The notes: generated by a model not told the origin, from the sequence alone. Positions 16,948 through 25,558 are shown, counted from the stretch's first letter. The stretch: 56,226 bases of DNA from JADGAU01 sp045047105 (GCA_045047105.1 JASFYQ010000013.1:1-56226); one strand, 5' to 3'. Made by a program: numbers and translations.

Positions 16948-19107
16948 TTATCTCATCCAGTGGTGAAATTTTTCGACCCAGTTTAATAATTTTTCTGGCT
17001 TATTATTTTTCTTCCAATTACCCGCTACATATTTATTGGCTTCGGCCAGTGTAGGATAAATATGTATCGTACCCAATATTTTATTTAGGCCCAAGTTATA
17101 ACGCATTGCAGTGACAAACTCTATAATCAAATCGCCCGCATGCTCTCCTGCAATGGTTACGCCTAATATTTTATCTTTACCTGGCACTGTGAGAACTTTA
17201 ATCATGCCTTGTGCTGTACCATCAGCAATCGAGCGATCTAAATCGTCCAGACCGTAGGTAGTCACTTCGTAGTTTATATTTTGCTCCTGTGCATCTTGTT
17301 CATTAAGCCCCACCCGAGCTATTTCAGGATCGGTAAAGGTGGCCCAGGGAATAACAGAATAATCGACTTTAAATTTCTTAAATTTACCAAATAGTGCATT
17401 TACGGCTGCATACCAAGCCTGATGAGCCGCTGTATGTGTAAACTGATAAGGGCCAGTAACATCACCTACGGCATAAATATTAGGGAAGTTAGTTTGTAAA
17501 AACTCATTGGTTTCAATGGTGTTGTTTTTACGCAGTGGGATAGCTAATTTCTCCATTCCAAAATTACTGATATTAGCACTGCGTCCCAGTGCGATAAGTA
17601 TTTGCTCAAACTCAATCTGTACGATTTCAATTTCCCCCGCTTTTGTAGACGTTTCACAAAGTAGGTATTTTTTACCCCCTTTAATAATCACTTCTTTTGC
17701 TGCATGTTGGCACTTTATGTCGATACCATCATTAATAAAAGACTGTGTTACAAACTCAGAAAACTCAATATCTTCACGAGGCATAATCCGCTTACCACGT
17801 TGCACTTGGATCACTTGTGAACCTAAACGAGCAAATGCTTGGGCTAACTCACATCCAATTGGACCACCGCCTAAAATGACTAATCGCTTGGGTAACTTGG
17901 TTAATTGCCAGAGGTTATCCGAGCTTAAATAATCTATTTTATCCAGCCCGGGCATCGAGGGTATAAATGGTCGAGCACCTGTGGCAATAATAATATTTTT
18001 TGTACACAAGGTTTTTCCATTTACTTCAACCGTAAAAGGGGAGGTAATTTTTGCTTCACCCTGGATTACATTAACGCCCAGTTGACTATAGCGCTCTACT
18101 GAATCATGTGGTTCTATCTCCTTAATGACCTCATGAACTCGATTCATAATGTCTTTAAAATCAAATTCAACCTGTGCTGATTTAATGCCTAATTTTTTAG
18201 AATTTTTTATTTGATGGATTAATTTAGCCGATTTAATCAGGGCTTTTGAAGGTACACAGCCAGTATTTAGACAATCTCCACCCATTTTATGTTTTTCTAT
18301 CAAAGTGACTTTAGCCTTTACTGCCGCTGCAATATAAGCGCTAACTAATCCACCAGAGCCTGCTCCAATGACGACAATATTATGATCAAATTTTGCTGGT
18401 TTTTTATATCCTTTATAGACCTTTTGAACCTTGATCAAGCCAATAATTTTTTTAGAGATTAAAGGAAGTAAACCTAAAAGGGTAAAGGATAAAATCAATG
18501 AAGGGGAAAGAATACCCTTAAGTGAATCAATTTGACCTATTTGTGTCCCTGCATTGACATAAACAGCAGTGCCTGCCAGCATGCCTATTTGACTAACCAG
18601 TAAAAAAGTGAGCATTTTCATTCGGGTTAAACCCATAATGAGATTAATCACAAAAAAAGGAAACAGGGGAACTAAACGCAGGGTAAACAGATAAAAGGCA
18701 CCTTCTTTTTCAATGCCTTGATTGATGGAGCTCAGTTGACTTGAAAATTTTTCTTGGATCCAATGACGTAATAAAAATCGTGACACTAAAAAAGCCAATG
18801 TAGCACCAATAGTAGAGGCAAATGATACAACTATGAGTCCCGTTATATTTCCAAATAAAACGCCTGCAGTAAGGGTCATGATTGCTGCACCAGGAAGAGA
18901 CAAAGCGGTGATTAAAACATAGGCAATAAAAAATAGCCCAATAGTCATATTGGGATTTGATTGATAGTACTCATCCATTATTGATTGATTTGACTTAATT
19001 GAATCCAGTGTTAAATAAGCACCCAAATCATATTGAATAAAAAGGAGTGCCAAAATTACAATTAGGCTTAAAAGAAGAATTTTTGATATGTATTTATTTG
19101 TTGTCAT
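16948..19107 (-). CDS. TVP38/TMEM64 membrane domain fused to FAD-dependent disulfide oxidoreductase
   Basis: Fusion of 719 residues. Residues 1-230 are membrane-spanning and carry a VTT/TVP38 (DedA-like SNARE-associated) domain (ALSLPGAAIMTLTAGVLFG, FLVSRFLLRHWI, RLVPLFPFFVINLIMG). From about 243 comes a pyridine nucleotide-disulfide oxidoreductase: FAD site VVIGAGSGGLVSAYIAA, redox centre GGDCLNTGCVPSK near 277, NAD(P) site VILGGGPIGCELAQAF-like (LVILGGGPIGCELA), second FAD motif IYAVGDVTG, and a dimerisation domain with HIYPTLAEA. It resembles mercuric reductase and dihydrolipoamide dehydrogenase but lacks the C-terminal Cys pair of MerA. This fusion is known in other bacteria; its substrate is not. 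The 5-bp gap to arsC suggests an arsenic or thiol-redox role. Confidence 0.88.
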   Translation of the reverse strand: MTTNKYISKILLLSLIVILALLFIQYDLGAYLTLDSIKSNQSIMDEYYQSNPNMTIGLFFIAYVLITALSLPGAAIMTLTAGVLFGNITGLIVVSFASTIGATLAFLVSRFLLRHWIQEKFSSQLSSINQGIEKEGAFYLFTLRLVPLFPFFVINLIMGLTRMKMLTFLLVSQIGMLAGTAVYVNAGTQIGQIDSLKGILSPSLILSFTLLGLLPLISKKIIGLIKVQKVYKGYKKPAKFDHNIVVIGAGSGGLVSAYIAAAVKAKVTLIEKHKMGGDCLNTGCVPSKALIKSAKLIHQIKNSKKLGIKSAQVEFDFKDIMNRVHEVIKEIEPHDSVERYSQLGVNVIQGEAKITSPFTVEVNGKTLCTKNIIIATGARPFIPSMPGLDKIDYLSSDNLWQLTKLPKRLVILGGGPIGCELAQAFARLGSQVIQVQRGKRIMPREDIEFSEFVTQSFINDGIDIKCQHAAKEVIIKGGKKYLLCETSTKAGEIEIVQIEFEQILIALGRSANISNFGMEKLAIPLRKNNTIETNEFLQTNFPNIYAVGDVTGPYQFTHTAAHQAWYAAVNALFGKFKKFKVDYSVIPWATFTDPEIARVGLNEQDAQEQNINYEVTTYGLDDLDRSIADGTAQGMIKVLTVPGKDKILGVTIAGEHAGDLIIEFVTAMRYNLGLNKILGTIHIYPTLAEANKYVAGNWKKNNKPEKLLNWVEKFHHWMR

Positions 19108-19148
19108 TGGGTAATCAGTGATTAATGGTAAAAGTAACTTCCAGTTGA

Positions 19149-19210
19149 AAGTAGGAGCAAATTAAAAAGCTTATTTATTGAGCGCTGATGCAATTTGATT
19201 TCGCCTACTT
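19149..19210. repeat. Compound inverted repeat (possible terminator or leader hairpin)
   Basis: AAGTAGG (19149-19155) pairs with CCTACTT (19204-19210), and inside it CAAATT (19158-19163) pairs with AATTTG (19192-19197), giving a two-part stem around a 28-nt loop. It lies between the coiled-coil gene and the TVP38-flavoprotein gene, both read leftwards, so it could end the first transcript or form a leader of the second. There is no clean run of T after the stem. Confidence 0.35.
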
Positions 19211-19238
19211 CATTATGAGCAGGGAGTTGGAAAGGAGG

Positions 19239-19571
19239 TTAATTTGTCACAATGGGGGGTATTTTAGAACGGATTAAATTAATAAATTGACTAAAGCGTT
19301 CTACATAAGTTTTCTCAACAGCTTTAGTTTCTTGCACCAGGCGTATCGCTTCCTTTACCAGACTGGCTGTTTCTACAGTTTCTTGTACCTTATTATTGTG
19401 TTTATTTTCTTGTGCCTGTTTCTCTTGCTGCTTAGCACGTTGTTCTTGTTTTCTATCATAGATTTCAGATGCTCTGCGCATTATTTGAGACTGTGATTGA
19501 AAATATGTCTTACTGGTTGGAAGATGATGCACTTTTTTCATTGTTCCAGAGGCTCTTGGAGTACTACACAT
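19239..19571 (-). CDS. Small charged coiled-coil protein, unknown function
   Basis: Hypothetical protein of 110 residues from the ATG at 19571 (MCSTPRASGTMKK), which has AAGGAT about 9 nt upstream. The frame is open another 28 codons to an upstream alternative that adds a hydrophobic stretch (LSSAVYILFCIIITK) but lacks a better ribosome site. The middle is an uninterrupted helix rich in Gln, Lys and Glu (RKQEQRAKQQEKQAQENK), followed by a second predicted coiled coil and IRSKIPPIVTN. No family is recognised. It lies between the TVP38/arsC pair and TetR, all on the minus strand but with gaps over 80 bp. Confidence 0.5.
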   Translation of the reverse strand: MCSTPRASGTMKKVHHLPTSKTYFQSQSQIMRRASEIYDRKQEQRAKQQEKQAQENKHNNKVQETVETASLVKEAIRLVQETKAVEKTYVERFSQFINLIRSKIPPIVTN

Positions 19572-19744
19572 AGCTCTATATCCTTTTAATAGGTTTAATG
19601 TATTAAGTTTGGTAATAATTATACAAAACAGGATATAAACTGCGGATGACAACAATATTAAACAAATGTCATAATGGCTTGTTTATTTACCCTCTTTTAT
19701 TGAGATAGGAATTTATTAGCTAAGAATTTATAAGAAACGCTTTA

Positions 19745-20332
19745 TTAATCCAGCACCGATAAAATGATGGTGGCAATTCTTTTGATACTTTCTCTATCTG
19801 CTCCAGATTTAATCATGGTATTTAATCCACTCATGCTACTGACCAAATAAGCAGCAATGGAACGAGCATCCTTATCTGTTGAAATTTCCCCTTGTTGCTG
19901 AGCCTGCTTGATAGCACTCTCAAATACATCAACAAAGCTTTCAATACTTTGACTAATGAGTGCTGAAATTTCTGGATCGGTTTGAGCAAACTCACTGGCC
20001 GTATTCATTGTCAGACAACCACGTCTGGCATTGAGTCCACTGGTTTCATCAGCCTTATTGTAGAATAAGATGCTGATATTACTTTTTCTTGAAGCTGCCC
20101 CCTCTAGATGCTCTTTCATCTTGCCACTCAACATGTTTTGATACTGTTGAATGCAACGTTGGAACAGTTGGTGTTTACTTTTAAATGCCTGATAAAAACT
20201 ACTTTTGGATAAATCCATAGCATTAATTAAGTTTTGTAATGAGGTAGATTCATAACCTTTTTGCCAAAACAATTGCATGGCAGCATCAAGTGCAGTATCT
20301 GGGTTGAATTCTATAGGTCTTCCAGTTGTCAT
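19745..20332 (-). CDS. TetR-family transcriptional regulator
   Basis: Repressor of 195 residues. The N-terminal helix-turn-helix reads GRPIEFNPDTALDAAMQLFW, then YESTSLQNLINAMDLSKSSF and YQAFKSKHQLF, typical of the TTGRP-type TetR subgroup (NemR/AcuR-like). The C-terminal ligand domain contains GCLTMNTASEFAQTDPEI. The start is placed at the ATG at 20332 (MTTGRP), the usual family start; the frame is open 24 codons further with no homology. It is divergent from the GltS/ALS/ALDH cluster across a 370-bp gap that also contains a response-regulator fossil, so it may control that cluster or itself. The ligand is not predictable, though NemR-like members sense electrophiles or aldehydes. Confidence 0.85.
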   Translation of the reverse strand: MTTGRPIEFNPDTALDAAMQLFWQKGYESTSLQNLINAMDLSKSSFYQAFKSKHQLFQRCIQQYQNMLSGKMKEHLEGAASRKSNISILFYNKADETSGLNARRGCLTMNTASEFAQTDPEISALISQSIESFVDVFESAIKQAQQQGEISTDKDARSIAAYLVSSMSGLNTMIKSGADRESIKRIATIILSVLD

Positions 20333-20346
20333 AATAGATACTATAA

Positions 20347-20358
20347 GACCAATTAGTC
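20347..20358. promoter_or_regulatory. Possible TetR operator near-palindrome
   Basis: GACCAATTAGTC is a 12-bp palindrome with one mismatched pair, centred about 20 bp upstream of the TetR start codon. Related NemR-like repressors bind sites built from AGACC/GGTCT halves, which this partly resembles. The call is weak. Confidence 0.25.
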
Positions 20359-20489
20359 CAAAAGTAAAATATTTTATGCTATTTGTATTAGCATTGTATA
20401 TCACTGTTTGTTCCTTTATAATTTTATTTATGGACTAGCTGTTCTTTTTATCAATGCATATTGTTTATTAAATAAAATGAAAATACTTT

Positions 20490-20599
20490 TATATCAGCCG
20501 GCTGCGAAAAAAATAGATAAACCCTTTCAATCATTCCCTTTAATTCATACTATGCGAGGTTCAGGTTATGTTCTTAAAGCCGAACCTGCTAGATCATAA
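20490..20599 (+). pseudogene. 3' fossil of an OmpR-family response regulator, frameshifted
   Basis: The stretch reads as the C-terminal end of a winged-helix response regulator: TAT ATC AGC CGG CTG CGA AAA AAA gives YISRLRKK. After a one-base slip, IDKPFQSFPLIHTMRGSGYV and LKAEPARS follow to a TAA stop. This is the recognition helix plus the C-terminal hairpin, whose signature is IHTxRGxGYVL. The poly-A tract at 20507-20513 has seven A; eight would restore the frame. Upstream of YISRLRKK a stop lies within four codons and no receiver domain follows, so only about the last 37 residues survive. No partner sensor kinase is nearby. It occupies the 370-bp gap between TetR and the GltS-like gene; nothing else is evident there. 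Confidence 0.75.
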
Positions 20600-20702
20600 A
20601 AAAATTAAATTTATGTCATTGCTATGTCATTTACAGGATAGTTGATAGGCTTATAATTCTATTTTAAATAGGTTTTTAACATCAGGAGAAAGGAGTTAAC
20701 AG

Positions 20703-22337
20703 ATGCGCCAAATGTTTATAGTGTACTCAGTCATCAGTCTTTTAATCATCGCTGTAGTGGCATCTTTCTGGCCTTTGTTGTTATGGTTATATGTGCTGGC
20801 TATTCCTTTGGTGCTCCTTGGTTTCTACGACATAAACCAGACTAAACATTCCTTATGGCGTAATTATCCCTTAATGGCCCGTTGGCGCTGGGTGATGGAA
20901 GCCTTACGAGGCCCCATGCATCAATATTTTATAGAACCTGAGACAGGTGGTGAGCCTACCAATCGTATGTTTCGCTCCTTAGTTTACCAGCGTGCCAAAA
21001 AACAGTTGGATACATTGCCATTAGGAACCAAAGTTGATGTTTACCGAATAGGTTATGAGTGGATGGATCACTCCTTGTCTGCCCTAAAAGAGGATAATAT
21101 CAAAGCTGATTTACGTATTAAAGTCGGTGGCAGTGAATGTAAGCAACCCTATAATGCCAGTATATTTAATATTTCTGCCATGAGTTTTGGTGCTTTGAGC
21201 GAAAATGCCATTTTAGCACTTAATGGTGGAGCAAAAATTGATAGCTTTGCCCATAATACAGGCGAAGGCTCAATTAGTCCCTATCATATTCAGCCAGGAG
21301 GAGATTTAATCTGGCAAGTTGGAACGGGGTATTTTGGCTGTCGAACCAAAGAGGGAAAATTTTCTGATGATTTATTTAAACAAAATGCCTGTTTAGATAA
21401 TGTGAAAATGATTGAGATTAAATTGTCTCAAGGTGCTAAACCTGGTCATGGTGGAATTTTACCAGCTGCAAAAAACACCCCCGAAATTGCTAAAATACGA
21501 AATACAGAGCCCTACACACAGGTTGACTCACCTCCAACCCATAGTGCTTTTTCAAGCCCCATTGAAATGATGCACTTTATTAAAAAACTAAGGGATTTAT
21601 CATCTGGAAAACCGATTGGATTTAAACTGTGTCTGGGAAGGCGTAGTGAATTTGTTGCTATTTGCAAAGCAATGATTGAAACAGGGATTAAAGCTGATTT
21701 TATTACGGTTGATGGTGGTGAAGGCGGCACAGGAGCCGCCCCTTTAGAATATTCAAATTCTGTGGGTGTGCCTTTAAGAGATGCACTTGCCTTTATTGTT
21801 GATTGTTTAATGGGCTTTGATTTAAAAAAAGATATTAAAGTCATTGTCAGTGGTAAAGTGATTACAGGATTTCACCTGATTAAAAACCTTTCTTTGGGTG
21901 CGGATATGTGCAATAGTGCCAGAGGTATGATGCTGGCATTAGGTTGTATTCAATCTTTTGAATGTAATAAAAATAAATGCCCTACAGGCATTGCCACCCA
22001 AAATCCAAAATTTACAGCAGGTCTGGTGGTAGAAGATAAAAAGCAGCGAGTGGCTAATTTTCATCATGAAACCATTCAAAGTGTGCGAGAACTTCTGGCT
22101 GCATCGGGTTTAGATCAAACCAGATTATTAAATCGTTCACACATTCATCGTCGTGTCAGTGCAATACAGACTTTAAGATATGATCAAGTCTTTCCTTACA
22201 CTACCACGGGGTGTTTATTAAAAGAGCCTTATCCTGAACAATTTGAACAGGAAATGAAAGAATCCCGTGCCGATACTTTTCATGCCCAACGCTGTTATGC
22301 CAATGTGGATGGAGAGAATGTTTGTATAGTGTCATAA
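20703..22337 (+). CDS. FMN-binding glutamate-synthase-like protein (GltS domain), membrane-anchored
   Basis: Flavoprotein of 544 residues. Two hydrophobic helices at residues 5-48 anchor it (FIVYSVISLLIIAVVASF, LLWLYVLAIPLVLLGF). The rest is the FMN-binding central and synthase domain of glutamate synthase: NISAMSFGALSENAI, HNTGEGSISPYH, EIKLSQGAKPGHGG, DGGEGGTGAAP, and a C-x5-C-x4-C cluster (CIQSFECNKNKC) for a 3Fe-4S centre, then PTGIATQNP. The glutaminase domain is absent, so it is not a classical GltB; its physiological reaction is unproven. The ATG at 20703 has AGAAAGGAG 8 nt upstream. It is followed within 28 bp by the ThDP enzyme, forming an operon. Confidence 0.88.
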   Translation: MRQMFIVYSVISLLIIAVVASFWPLLLWLYVLAIPLVLLGFYDINQTKHSLWRNYPLMARWRWVMEALRGPMHQYFIEPETGGEPTNRMFRSLVYQRAKKQLDTLPLGTKVDVYRIGYEWMDHSLSALKEDNIKADLRIKVGGSECKQPYNASIFNISAMSFGALSENAILALNGGAKIDSFAHNTGEGSISPYHIQPGGDLIWQVGTGYFGCRTKEGKFSDDLFKQNACLDNVKMIEIKLSQGAKPGHGGILPAAKNTPEIAKIRNTEPYTQVDSPPTHSAFSSPIEMMHFIKKLRDLSSGKPIGFKLCLGRRSEFVAICKAMIETGIKADFITVDGGEGGTGAAPLEYSNSVGVPLRDALAFIVDCLMGFDLKKDIKVIVSGKVITGFHLIKNLSLGADMCNSARGMMLALGCIQSFECNKNKCPTGIATQNPKFTAGLVVEDKKQRVANFHHETIQSVRELLAASGLDQTRLLNRSHIHRRVSAIQTLRYDQVFPYTTTGCLLKEPYPEQFEQEMKESRADTFHAQRCYANVDGENVCIVS

Positions 22338-22365
22338 AAAAGTAAATATAACCAAAGAGGCCGTT

Positions 22366-24006
22366 ATGAAAGCATCAGATTTATTAGTTAAAGCATTAGA
22401 AAATGAGCAAGTTGAATATATCTTTGGCATACCAGGTGAAGAAAACCTGGATTTTCTGGATTCTTTAAGACATTCATCCATTAAATTAATACTGACTCGT
22501 CATGAACAAGGCGCAGGATTTATGGCGGCGACTTATGGTAGGCTAACAGGTAAACCAGGTGTTTGTTTATCAACATTAGGCCCTGGAGCCACCAACTTTG
22601 TTACTGCAGCAGCTTATGCCCAATTAGGTGGTATGCCAATGATGATGATTACAGGGCAAAAGCCGATTAAAAAAAGTAAACAGGGCCAGTTTCAAATTGT
22701 TGATATTGTGCAGATGATGAAACCCATCACCAAATACACCAAACAAATTGTTAATGGCAACCATATTCCCTCATCTGTAAGAGAAGCCTTTCGACTCGCC
22801 ATGGAAGAAAGACCAGGAGCTGTGCACATTGAATTACCCGAAGATATTGCAGCGGAAGAGGTTGATGAACGACTTTTTGATGTTATAAGCTATAAACGCC
22901 CTGATGCAGATGAAGTGGCTATTAGTAATGCCGCTAAAATGATTGAAACTGCCAAAATGCCCTTATTACTGATTGGCGCAGGAGCAAACAGAAAGCAAAC
23001 ACATGATGCACTATCCTATTTTATAGAAACCACAGGTATTCGTTTTTTCAGCACGCAAATGGGTAAGGGAGTGGTTGACGAAAGACACCCTCAGTTTTTA
23101 GGTACCGCTGCTTTATCTGATCATGATTTTCTACATTGTGCCATTAATCGGGCAGATTTAATTATTAATGTGGGCCATGAAATTATGGAAAAACCCCCTT
23201 TTATTATGGAAGAAGGGGGGAAAAAAGTGATCCATGTCAACTTCTTTCCTAATCGCATTGATGATGTTTATTTCCCTCAATTAAATGTGGTGGGGGATAT
23301 TTCAACTTCAGTTAAGCGTATAGCTGATAAAATTGAAGATAATAGCAACTGGGATCTTAGCTACTTTAATAAAATTAAAAGCGAGGTTGATATAAACCTA
23401 TCGAAATATTCTAATGACAATCGATTTCCCATTTTGCCACAACGGGCGGTAAGTATTATTAGAGAACAATTGCCGGATGATGGTATAGTAACTCTCGATA
23501 ATGGTGTCTATAAAATCTGGTTTGCCCGTAACTACCCTTGTTATCAGCCTAATACCTTGTTGTTAGATAACGCACTGGCGACTATGGGAGCAGGTCTGCC
23601 TTCTGCTATTGCAGCACAATTAATTAACCCTGATAAAAAAGTCATTGCGGTATGTGGTGATGGTGGTTTTATGATGAATTCTCAGGAAATGGAAACGGCC
23701 ACTAGATTAAAGCTAAATTTGATTGTGATTATTTTAAATGACAGTTCCTATGGCATGATAAAGTGGAAGCAGCAAGGTTTAGGTTTTGATAACTTTGGTC
23801 TGGATTATAATAATCCAGATTTTGTAAAATATGCACAAAGTTATGGTGCTTTTGGGCATCGGCCCGATAGCTGTGAGGATTTTAAATCTATCCTCAATAA
23901 TTGCCTAACCACAGAAGGTGTGCACTTAATTGATTTAGCCGTAGATTATTCATTAAATCATTCGATTTTAAATGTAAAACTGAAACAAAAAACCTGTATT
24001 TTATAA
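22366..24006 (+). CDS. Acetolactate-synthase-like ThDP-dependent enzyme
   Basis: Protein of 546 residues with the three domains of the ThDP-dependent carboligase/decarboxylase family: N-terminal PYR domain with GIPGEENLDFLDSL and the catalytic Glu47 in RHEQGAGFMAATYGR, central FAD/DHAP-synthase-like domain from about 190, and C-terminal PP domain with the GDGGFMMNSQEMET...N ThDP/Mg site and NDSSYGMIKWKQQG. It is usually annotated as acetolactate synthase large subunit; no small regulatory subunit follows, so a catabolic or specialised role is more likely than branched-chain amino-acid synthesis. It is tightly linked to the GltS-like gene upstream (28 bp) and is separated from the aldehyde dehydrogenase gene by a tandem-repeat array. 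The substrate is not certain. Confidence 0.85.
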   Translation: MKASDLLVKALENEQVEYIFGIPGEENLDFLDSLRHSSIKLILTRHEQGAGFMAATYGRLTGKPGVCLSTLGPGATNFVTAAAYAQLGGMPMMMITGQKPIKKSKQGQFQIVDIVQMMKPITKYTKQIVNGNHIPSSVREAFRLAMEERPGAVHIELPEDIAAEEVDERLFDVISYKRPDADEVAISNAAKMIETAKMPLLLIGAGANRKQTHDALSYFIETTGIRFFSTQMGKGVVDERHPQFLGTAALSDHDFLHCAINRADLIINVGHEIMEKPPFIMEEGGKKVIHVNFFPNRIDDVYFPQLNVVGDISTSVKRIADKIEDNSNWDLSYFNKIKSEVDINLSKYSNDNRFPILPQRAVSIIREQLPDDGIVTLDNGVYKIWFARNYPCYQPNTLLLDNALATMGAGLPSAIAAQLINPDKKVIAVCGDGGFMMNSQEMETATRLKLNLIVIILNDSSYGMIKWKQQGLGFDNFGLDYNNPDFVKYAQSYGAFGHRPDSCEDFKSILNNCLTTEGVHLIDLAVDYSLNHSILNVKLKQKTCIL

Positions 24007-24007
24007 T

Positions 24008-24137
24008 TGTGTTTATCAACTGTATTTATCAACTGTATTTATCAACTGTATTTATCAACTGTATTTATCAACTGTTGTTATCAACTGTATTTATCAACTG
24101 TTGTTATCAACTGTTGTTATAAACTATTGTTATAAAC
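24008..24137. repeat. Tandem array of ten 13-bp repeats
   Basis: Ten head-to-tail 13-bp units fill the gap between the ThDP enzyme and aldehyde dehydrogenase genes. Two unit types are seen: TGTATTTATCAAC (units 2-5 and 7) and TGTTGTTATCAAC (units 6 and 8). Unit 1 (TGTGTTTATCAAC), unit 9 (TGTTGTTATAAAC) and unit 10 (TATTGTTATAAAC) are diverged edge copies. The array begins 1 bp after the ThDP stop codon and ends 38 bp before the next ATG, so it would be transcribed in an operon mRNA. A slippage-prone spacer or binding array is possible. Confidence 0.9.
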
Positions 24138-24175
24138 CAGAGTTACAAAAACTGATATTTTAATAAGGTACTTAT

Positions 24176-25558
24176 ATGACCAGTATAAAGGTAGTTGCTC
24201 CATACGATAATCAAGTTATTAATGAGTTGGAATTAAATACAGCTGAAGAAGTTGAAGCTGCAATTACACTGGCTCATGACTTTTTTTTAAATCGAGATAA
24301 CTGGCTAGCTCCACATGAGCGGATGACTATTCTGACTAAGGTTATCACTCTGATGCAATCACGTATACCTGAGCTGGCCAAAATTGCAGCTCAGGAAGGT
24401 GGTAAACCTTATGTTGATTCATTGGTTGAAGTTGATCGAGCCATTAATGGTGTTAAATTGGCGATGGAGCACATCAGCCAAATTAAGGGTGAACAAATAC
24501 CGATGGGCTTAACACCCAGTTCCATGAATCGGATTGCTTATACCTTTAAGGAACCGATTGGTGTGGTATCCTCTATTAGTGCCTTTAATCACCCGCTGAA
24601 TTTAATCATTCACCAAACCATTCCTGCTATTGCAGTGGGTGCTCCAGTCATTATTAAACCCTCATTAACCACACCTTTATCCTGTCTGGCCTTTATGGAT
24701 ATTTTAATGGAGGCAGGTTTACCTAAAGCCTGTTGTCAGGTGGTTTTATGTAATAGGGATATTGCTGAGAAATTAGTAACTGATCCACGTATTAGTTATC
24801 TTTCATTTATTGGCTCGGCTAAGGTAGGCTGGTACTTACGTTCTAAATTGGCAGATGGTGCACATTGTGCTTTAGAACATGGAGGTGCCGCTCCAGTTAT
24901 CGTAGAAGCTGATGCTGATATTGATGAGATGCTCCCTGCTTTACTAAAAGGTGGTTTTTATCATGCGGGTCAGGTTTGTGTTTCTGTGCAACGTATTTTT
25001 ATTCATGAAAGTATTTGTGAACAGTTTGCACAACAATTAGCCGTTATGGCAGAAAAATTAATTGTGGGCGATCCTCTGGATAAAAAAACGGAAGTTGGCC
25101 CATTAATTTTACCACGAGAAGTTCAGCGTGTTGATGAATGGGTGAAAGAAGCCATTGATGCAGGGGCAACTTGTCTTTGTGGCGGTAAAGCAATATCAGA
25201 AACATGTTATCAACCCACGGTGTTATTAAAACCACCAAAAAATGTTCGTGTATCCACTCAGGAAATTTTTGGCCCTGTCGTTTGTATATACTCCTATAGT
25301 GATCGCAACCAGGCAATAGCACAAGCAAATTCATTAGATTATGCCTTTCAGGCTGCGGTATATACTCAAAATATCAATATAGCATTAGATACCGTCAATA
25401 AATTAAATGCCAGTGCCGTTATGGTTAATGATCACACGGCCTTTCGTGTGGATTGGATGCCTTTTGGAGGGCGTAAAGCATCTGGAATGGGAGTGGGTGG
25501 AATACCGTATTCAATGGATGAAATGATATTGGATAAAATGATGGTGATCAAACTCTAA
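24176..25558 (+). CDS. NAD(P)-dependent aldehyde dehydrogenase
   Basis: Aldehyde dehydrogenase of 460 residues that oxidises an aldehyde to the acid. Visible are the N-terminal GVVSSISAFNHPLNLI segment, the cofactor site FIGSAKVGWYL, the general-base Glu in LEHGGAAPVIV near 234 and the catalytic Cys in HAGQVCVSVQR near 268, then EIFGPVVCIYSY and WMPFGGRKASGMGVGG. All key residues are intact; the Asn usual after the second G of LELGGNAP is replaced (GGAAP). It is the third gene of the GltS/ALS/ALDH cluster, after the 13-bp array. The substrate is unknown; the neighbours suggest an aldehyde or keto-acid product of the ThDP enzyme. Confidence 0.9.
   Translation: MTSIKVVAPYDNQVINELELNTAEEVEAAITLAHDFFLNRDNWLAPHERMTILTKVITLMQSRIPELAKIAAQEGGKPYVDSLVEVDRAINGVKLAMEHISQIKGEQIPMGLTPSSMNRIAYTFKEPIGVVSSISAFNHPLNLIIHQTIPAIAVGAPVIIKPSLTTPLSCLAFMDILMEAGLPKACCQVVLCNRDIAEKLVTDPRISYLSFIGSAKVGWYLRSKLADGAHCALEHGGAAPVIVEADADIDEMLPALLKGGFYHAGQVCVSVQRIFIHESICEQFAQQLAVMAEKLIVGDPLDKKTEVGPLILPREVQRVDEWVKEAIDAGATCLCGGKAISETCYQPTVLLKPPKNVRVSTQEIFGPVVCIYSYSDRNQAIAQANSLDYAFQAAVYTQNINIALDTVNKLNASAVMVNDHTAFRVDWMPFGGRKASGMGVGGIPYSMDEMILDKMMVIKL

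Noticed and set aside
11134..20702. The accessory stretch as a mobile genomic island with integrase or att sites
   Set aside because: No integrase, transposase, tRNA target or flanking direct repeat was found; only signs of deletion and transfer of single genes are supported.
24008..24137. TTATCAAC units read as DnaA boxes, making the array an origin-like element
   Set aside because: The DnaA box is TTATCCACA; these units differ at the key central bases. The array lies between operon genes with no origin or plasmid genes nearby.
24008..24137. The repeats as a CRISPR array
   Set aside because: Units are 13 bp, directly adjacent, without spacers, and there are no cas genes.
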